64,000 nt of DNA, from contig CAZGJA010000137.1 in NCBI GenBank assembly GCA_964526695.1, positions 12,007 through 76,006 on the forward strand. Reading direction: 5' to 3'. The DNA comes from JABWBH01 sp964526695 (lineage in GTDB: Bacteria > Planctomycetota > Phycisphaerae > UBA1845). A model generated the notes under the pieces. That model saw nothing but the letters and a program-made list of their open reading frames with translations. It made no database searches and was not told the origin of the DNA. Position numbers and translations under genes: made by a program. Below are positions 60,795-64,000 of this stretch, piece after piece. Position 1 is the first letter of the stretch. Every line of letters starts with the position of its first letter.

Positions 60795-62741
60795 ATGGCT
60801 GCCGAATTAGAGCCACCCCGAATTCGATCGCTGCTCCCGAGCAGGGGCGTGCTGCTTCTTTCAGTGATAGGCGTCACAGTCGGTTCCGCACTGCCAACCG
60901 CTGTTGCCGAAGATCTCGCGCAAGCTTACTGGTTCGCGGGAGGTTTTGAGCGGGGCGTCGGCAACGTGACCTATTCCCCAGATGGGGCGCTGCTCGCTGG
61001 CAACGGAGGCTCGATTGTAAAGGTTTGGAGGGTAGCCGACGGCGTGCTTCTCCACAACTTTCACGCATTCAATGACGATGCTCTGAGAATCGCGTTTTCT
61101 CCCAATGGAAAGTATCTCGGGAGTGTAGGTTACGGTGACATGATGATTTGGCGGCTCCGCGACGAGCGGCTTGTCCTTCACCTCACGGGCCTGAACCTGC
61201 GCGGCATTGCCTTCTCCTCAAACGGCAAGTTATTCGCCGCAGGAACGGGTGATCGTCTGACTGGCGTCTGGCGGACGCGCAACGGCGAGCTGGTTCGAAT
61301 TCTCGATACTTCGAGCACCGGCGCCGACATGGTTGCTTTCTCAAGGGATGGAAGGTGGTTGGCCGTCGGCGGACACACAAGGCATCAAGCTACATACACT
61401 GCGCATATCAGTCTGTGGCGGAAGGGAAGCTGGGAGCAGCAAAGCACTTGGGTGGCGCACCCGGATGCGCCGATGACGTCGATCGCGTTCTCGCCGGATT
61501 CGACTTTGATTGCTTCCTGCGGTCGCGACGACATCGCCGTCTGCTGGAGCATTCCCGATGGGCAGCATCGGCAGACCTTCCGCGGTCATTTCGACGATGT
61601 TGCCAGCCTGGTATTCACGCCGGACGGTCAGCGACTTATCACTGGCGGTGAATTCGACGGCGACATCCGAATTTGGAACGTCAGGGATGGCACGACGCTG
61701 ATGACAATTCACGAAGGGCGGACGGTTCGGTCCGTGGCGGTCTCGCCCATCGACGCGTCATTCGCCGTCGGCGCGGATTACTACGAAGGTCAAAGAAGGA
61801 GCATCTTGCGGATCCGTGCCCTTTCAGACGGGCACGAAGAGTCGTTGATCGGCCCTGTTCGGTCAACCCTCACCTGTGTAAAGGTTTCGCCGCGCGGCAG
61901 GATCGTCGCGGCGGGGAGCATCGACCATCGAGTGTTGCTTTGCGACGCGGTTTCGGGCCAGGTGCTTAAGGTGCTCGAGTGCGCGGGATCGGTCTTCGAC
62001 ATCGGATTCACGCCGGATGGCCGGTACTTGGTCGCGGGGGAGGGAGCTCATCTGGGGGTATGGGACATGGACACCTTTGAGCTCGTCAACCGCTGGGAGG
62101 TGTACGGTTCATACGGCTACGTATCCCACCTGGTTGTTCTCAGCGACGGAGAACACGTGGTTAATTCGCTCAATGTGGGTGGTGTTCAGTTGTGGAAGCT
62201 CCCCGATGGGGGCCTGATCCGCGCGTGGTACGATGCCCGAGCTGGCGGCCTTGATGCGTCGCTGGAGCGGGATCTCCTGGTGACGCTGGACACCAGCCCC
62301 AACCATCGTTATGTAACGCTTTGGTCGCTATCCACCGGAGACTTCAAACGGGAATTCTATTTTCATGATGTAGGTCCGCGACTTGTCAGATTGACGCCGG
62401 ATGGCAGCGCCATGGCCATTGCCGCGAGTCGTCAGGTTCTTGTCCTTTGGGATGCGACCGATGGACATCAGATTCAAAGGTATCGCGGCTTCGACGCAGA
62501 TGTGGCGGCCGTTGCCTTTTCTGAGGACGGGAAGGTGCTGACGGCCTCCACCAGCCGCGCGTACGGAGTACCTCCGCGACTTTACGCATGGAACCTTGAG
62601 GGCGAGCGCCTTGACCGAAGTGACGCCGACTGGGGAGACGTCCCGATTGGACTCGAATACATGTCCGATGGCTGCGATTTGCTTGTGGGGTTCGCAACTG
62701 CAACGATGGCTCGAGTTAAGGGACGTACGGGAAGACCCTAG
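60795..62741 (+). CDS. Secreted WD40-repeat protein
   Basis: The 648-residue protein starts at ATG 60795 (AAGGAGG 8 nt upstream), has a signal peptide (to about residue 38, TAVAEDL) and about 12-14 WD40 blades, enough for two propellers. Blades are marked by AFSPNGKYLGS, AFSRDGRWLAVGGH, AFSPDSTLIASCGRDD, VFTPDGQRLITGGEF, GFTPDGRYLVAGEG and AFSEDGKVLTAST. No catalytic domain is present. In planctomycetes such proteins are thought to form extracytoplasmic interaction platforms; no partner is evident. Confidence 0.9.
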   Translation: MAAELEPPRIRSLLPSRGVLLLSVIGVTVGSALPTAVAEDLAQAYWFAGGFERGVGNVTYSPDGALLAGNGGSIVKVWRVADGVLLHNFHAFNDDALRIAFSPNGKYLGSVGYGDMMIWRLRDERLVLHLTGLNLRGIAFSSNGKLFAAGTGDRLTGVWRTRNGELVRILDTSSTGADMVAFSRDGRWLAVGGHTRHQATYTAHISLWRKGSWEQQSTWVAHPDAPMTSIAFSPDSTLIASCGRDDIAVCWSIPDGQHRQTFRGHFDDVASLVFTPDGQRLITGGEFDGDIRIWNVRDGTTLMTIHEGRTVRSVAVSPIDASFAVGADYYEGQRRSILRIRALSDGHEESLIGPVRSTLTCVKVSPRGRIVAAGSIDHRVLLCDAVSGQVLKVLECAGSVFDIGFTPDGRYLVAGEGAHLGVWDMDTFELVNRWEVYGSYGYVSHLVVLSDGEHVVNSLNVGGVQLWKLPDGGLIRAWYDARAGGLDASLERDLLVTLDTSPNHRYVTLWSLSTGDFKREFYFHDVGPRLVRLTPDGSAMAIAASRQVLVLWDATDGHQIQRYRGFDADVAAVAFSEDGKVLTASTSRAYGVPPRLYAWNLEGERLDRSDADWGDVPIGLEYMSDGCDLLVGFATATMARVKGRTGRP

Positions 62742-62772
62742 CCCGCTCCGCTGAGAGTGTGCGCCGCAGTGC

Positions 62773-62988
62773 GTGTTGAAACCCCAACGGCGGGTGCACT
62801 TGCGGACGGAGGGCAACGGCAGCCGGGTCGCGTGCCTGGCGGTGGTGTTCGAGCTGTGTGAGTCGGCGGCAAGGATCTGGAGGCTACTCAACGGAGCAAC
62901 CCTGCTGCCCGAGGTCATCGCCGGCGCGAAGTTCGTCAACGGAGAAAAACCGGAGAGGAACGCCGCCTCATCACGGCGCCATCCGTGA
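62773..62988 (+). pseudogene. Possible transposase C-terminal remnant
   Basis: The frame encodes RIWRLLNGATLLPEVIAGAK followed by FVNGEK and a basic end, the pattern of the C-terminal tail of mutator-type (IS256-like) transposases (LNG..LLPEVI.G..F.DG). No catalytic part precedes it. A remnant is the likely explanation; confidence is limited because the match is short. An IS630 fragment follows at the window end. Confidence 0.4.
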
Positions 62989-63153
62989 CGTTTGAGAATA
63001 ACTCCGCGGAATATGCGCGAACCCCGCTCGTTTCGGTTGGTGCATGCACAAACTCTCGCCCACAAATACGTGTCAGCTTCCTTGTGCGTAGCGCGCCCCC
63101 TATCATGCTCCCCTGCGAAGCTATGGCATCCTGATCTTGAAGGAGAATTCAAC

Positions 63154-63708
63154 ATGTCCTCCAGCGCGGCAACGAAGTCGAAACCCAAACCGCGAATACG
63201 CCCACGTCTCTCGGGCGAAGCGGGCGTCAGTTTGGAGGCCATCGAGAAGGCCACCGGTCGGCCTTGGGCGCACTGGACGCGCGTGCTCGACCGGTTCGAC
63301 GTGCGGGGGAACGGGCACAAGGCCGCGGCGAAGCATCTGCTTGCCGAGCACGGAGCAAGCCCCTGGTGGTCGCAGATGCTGACCGTGCGCTACGAATTGG
63401 AGCATGGATTGCGCCAGCCCCTGCAGCGCGGCGACAAGACCTTCGCCGTGACCGTGCAGCGGACGATGAGCACGACGCTCGAGGCCGCGTGGAAGGCGTG
63501 GACGAACCGCGGCGCGGCGGCGAAATGGCTGCCCGGCTTGGAGACGCTAGACGCCCGCCCGGGCGGTCGGATCGCCCCGCTGCTGGGCGGCGAAGGCGAG
63601 TTCACCCGCGTTGAACGGCACGACCGGCTTCGCATCGCGTGGCGCCCAAAGAAGGGCGGACCGCGCGGCACGATCGAAGTGCGCTTCACACCGAAAACCG
63701 GCGGCCGC
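63154..63708 (+). pseudogene. Host SRPBCC gene interrupted at its 3' end
   Basis: The SRPBCC domain stops at GR around base 63708, before the usual C-terminal long helix, where IS630-like sequence begins. Unless the fusion is functional, the original gene is truncated. Confidence 0.5.
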
Positions 63709-64000
63709 GAGTCGGTGCGGCGCCGACTGCACGATGAGGCGCTGGCGTGGCGTCGTCCGCGGCCGGTGGTGAGGCTCGTGGATCCGCGGCGTGGCGCGAT
63801 CCTGCGCGATCTGCGGCAATTGCTGCGGGATTTGCCGGAGGACGAGATCGCCGTGTTCCAAGATGAGGTGGATGTGAACACGAATCCGAAGATCGGGTCC
63901 ATGTGGATGCGCCGCGGCGAGCAGGCCGAAGTGGAAACGCCGGGCGACAATGAGAAGCGGTATCTCGCCGGTTCGCTCAACTGGCGGACGGGCGACCTGA
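63154..64000 (+). CDS. SRPBCC/DUF4287 protein fused in frame to an IS630-type transposase domain (cut by window end)
   Basis: The frame opens at ATG 63154 (AAGGAG 8 nt upstream) and runs off the window, 282 codons so far. Residues 1-90 match the DUF4287-like head (ATGRPWAHWTRVLDRFDV), residues 95-185 an AHSA1/SRPBCC lipid-binding-like domain (TTLEAAWKAWTNRGAAAKWL). From residue 186 the sequence switches to the middle of an IS630-family transposase: RRRLHDEALAWRRPRPVV, then IAVFQDEVDVN with catalytic Asp, and NEKRYLAGSLNW. The transposase N-terminal helix-turn-helix is absent. I read this as a truncated IS joined to a host gene, leaving an open chimeric frame. Confidence 0.8.
   Translation, partial: MSSSAATKSKPKPRIRPRLSGEAGVSLEAIEKATGRPWAHWTRVLDRFDVRGNGHKAAAKHLLAEHGASPWWSQMLTVRYELEHGLRQPLQRGDKTFAVTVQRTMSTTLEAAWKAWTNRGAAAKWLPGLETLDARPGGRIAPLLGGEGEFTRVERHDRLRIAWRPKKGGPRGTIEVRFTPKTGGRESVRRRLHDEALAWRRPRPVVRLVDPRRGAILRDLRQLLRDLPEDEIAVFQDEVDVNTNPKIGSMWMRRGEQAEVETPGDNEKRYLAGSLNWRTGDL
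63709..64000 (+). mobile_element. 5'-truncated IS630-family transposase fragment
   Basis: ESVRRRLHDEALAWRRPRP, FQDEVDVNTNPKIGSMW and YLAGSLNWRTG are characteristic of the DDE domain of IS630-family transposases. The fragment continues beyond the window; its terminal repeats cannot be judged. Confidence 0.75.

Overview
The window is a GC-rich bacterial chromosome segment. The mix of genes points to a planctomycete, most likely of the Phycisphaerae type. It has many large Ser/Thr kinases with one membrane anchor and TPR tails, a GFTLIELLVVIAIIALLIS-type pseudopilin, secreted proteins with dockerin/EF-hand tails, a bacterial deoxyhypusine-synthase-like enzyme, DUF433/DUF5615 pairs and abundant small dispersed palindromes. 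Taxonomy is an inference from gene content.

The left half (1-30.4 kb) is one functional island. It carries parts of a non-flagellar type III secretion (T3SS-like) machine: the export gate SctV (minus, 2660-4816), an inner-rod protein SctI and an inner-ring lipoprotein SctJ (plus, 29002-30449), and two SycD/LcrH-like TPR chaperones next to small glycine-rich or hydrophilic candidate substrates. One candidate substrate has a DUF1521 domain with a GDPH self-cleavage site. Interleaved with these are five Ser/Thr kinases (one cut by the left edge, three in a tandem run), a FliA/WhiG-type sigma factor, an FHA-TM protein, an FHA-FHA-TM-trypsin-like protease, two envelope proteins and a TPR lipoprotein. 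Two divergent promoters flanking 6614-6846 resemble the FliA consensus, so the local sigma factor may control the secreted substrates. No secretin, ATPase, SctRSTU, SctQ or convincing SctD lies in the window, so the machine must be completed elsewhere or be unusual.

The middle (30.9-47.8 kb) is mostly ordinary chromosome: a large repeat-built lipoprotein, MutM-type and SMUG1-type DNA glycosylases, two small membrane proteins, a GT-C-like membrane protein, tRNA-Tyr, metF, a 2-oxoacid dehydrogenase E1 alpha subunit, an alpha/beta hydrolase, a pseudopilin-type protein and a PstS-like protein carrying EF-hand/dockerin repeats.

The right part (48-64 kb) mixes housekeeping and accessory genes: a NucS/DUF91-type nuclease, a DUF433-DUF5615 toxin-antitoxin-like pair, a deoxyhypusine-synthase-like protein, a C15-peptidase-like secreted protein whose catalytic Cys appears replaced, a TolB-like propeller, tRNA-Val, an S41 peptidase, a two-gene ATPase + TOPRIM-like cassette (candidate defence module), a DUF362 protein and a WD40 protein. 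The window ends in a reading frame that fuses an SRPBCC domain to an IS630-type transposase domain.

Intergenic DNA holds several repeat families. The most striking is a REP-like hairpin with a TACT/AGTA loop, covarying stems and an exact 40-bp tandem spacing, seen at five places. Five genes have a -10-like hexamer 6-7 nt before the ATG and no ribosome binding site, suggesting leaderless transcripts.
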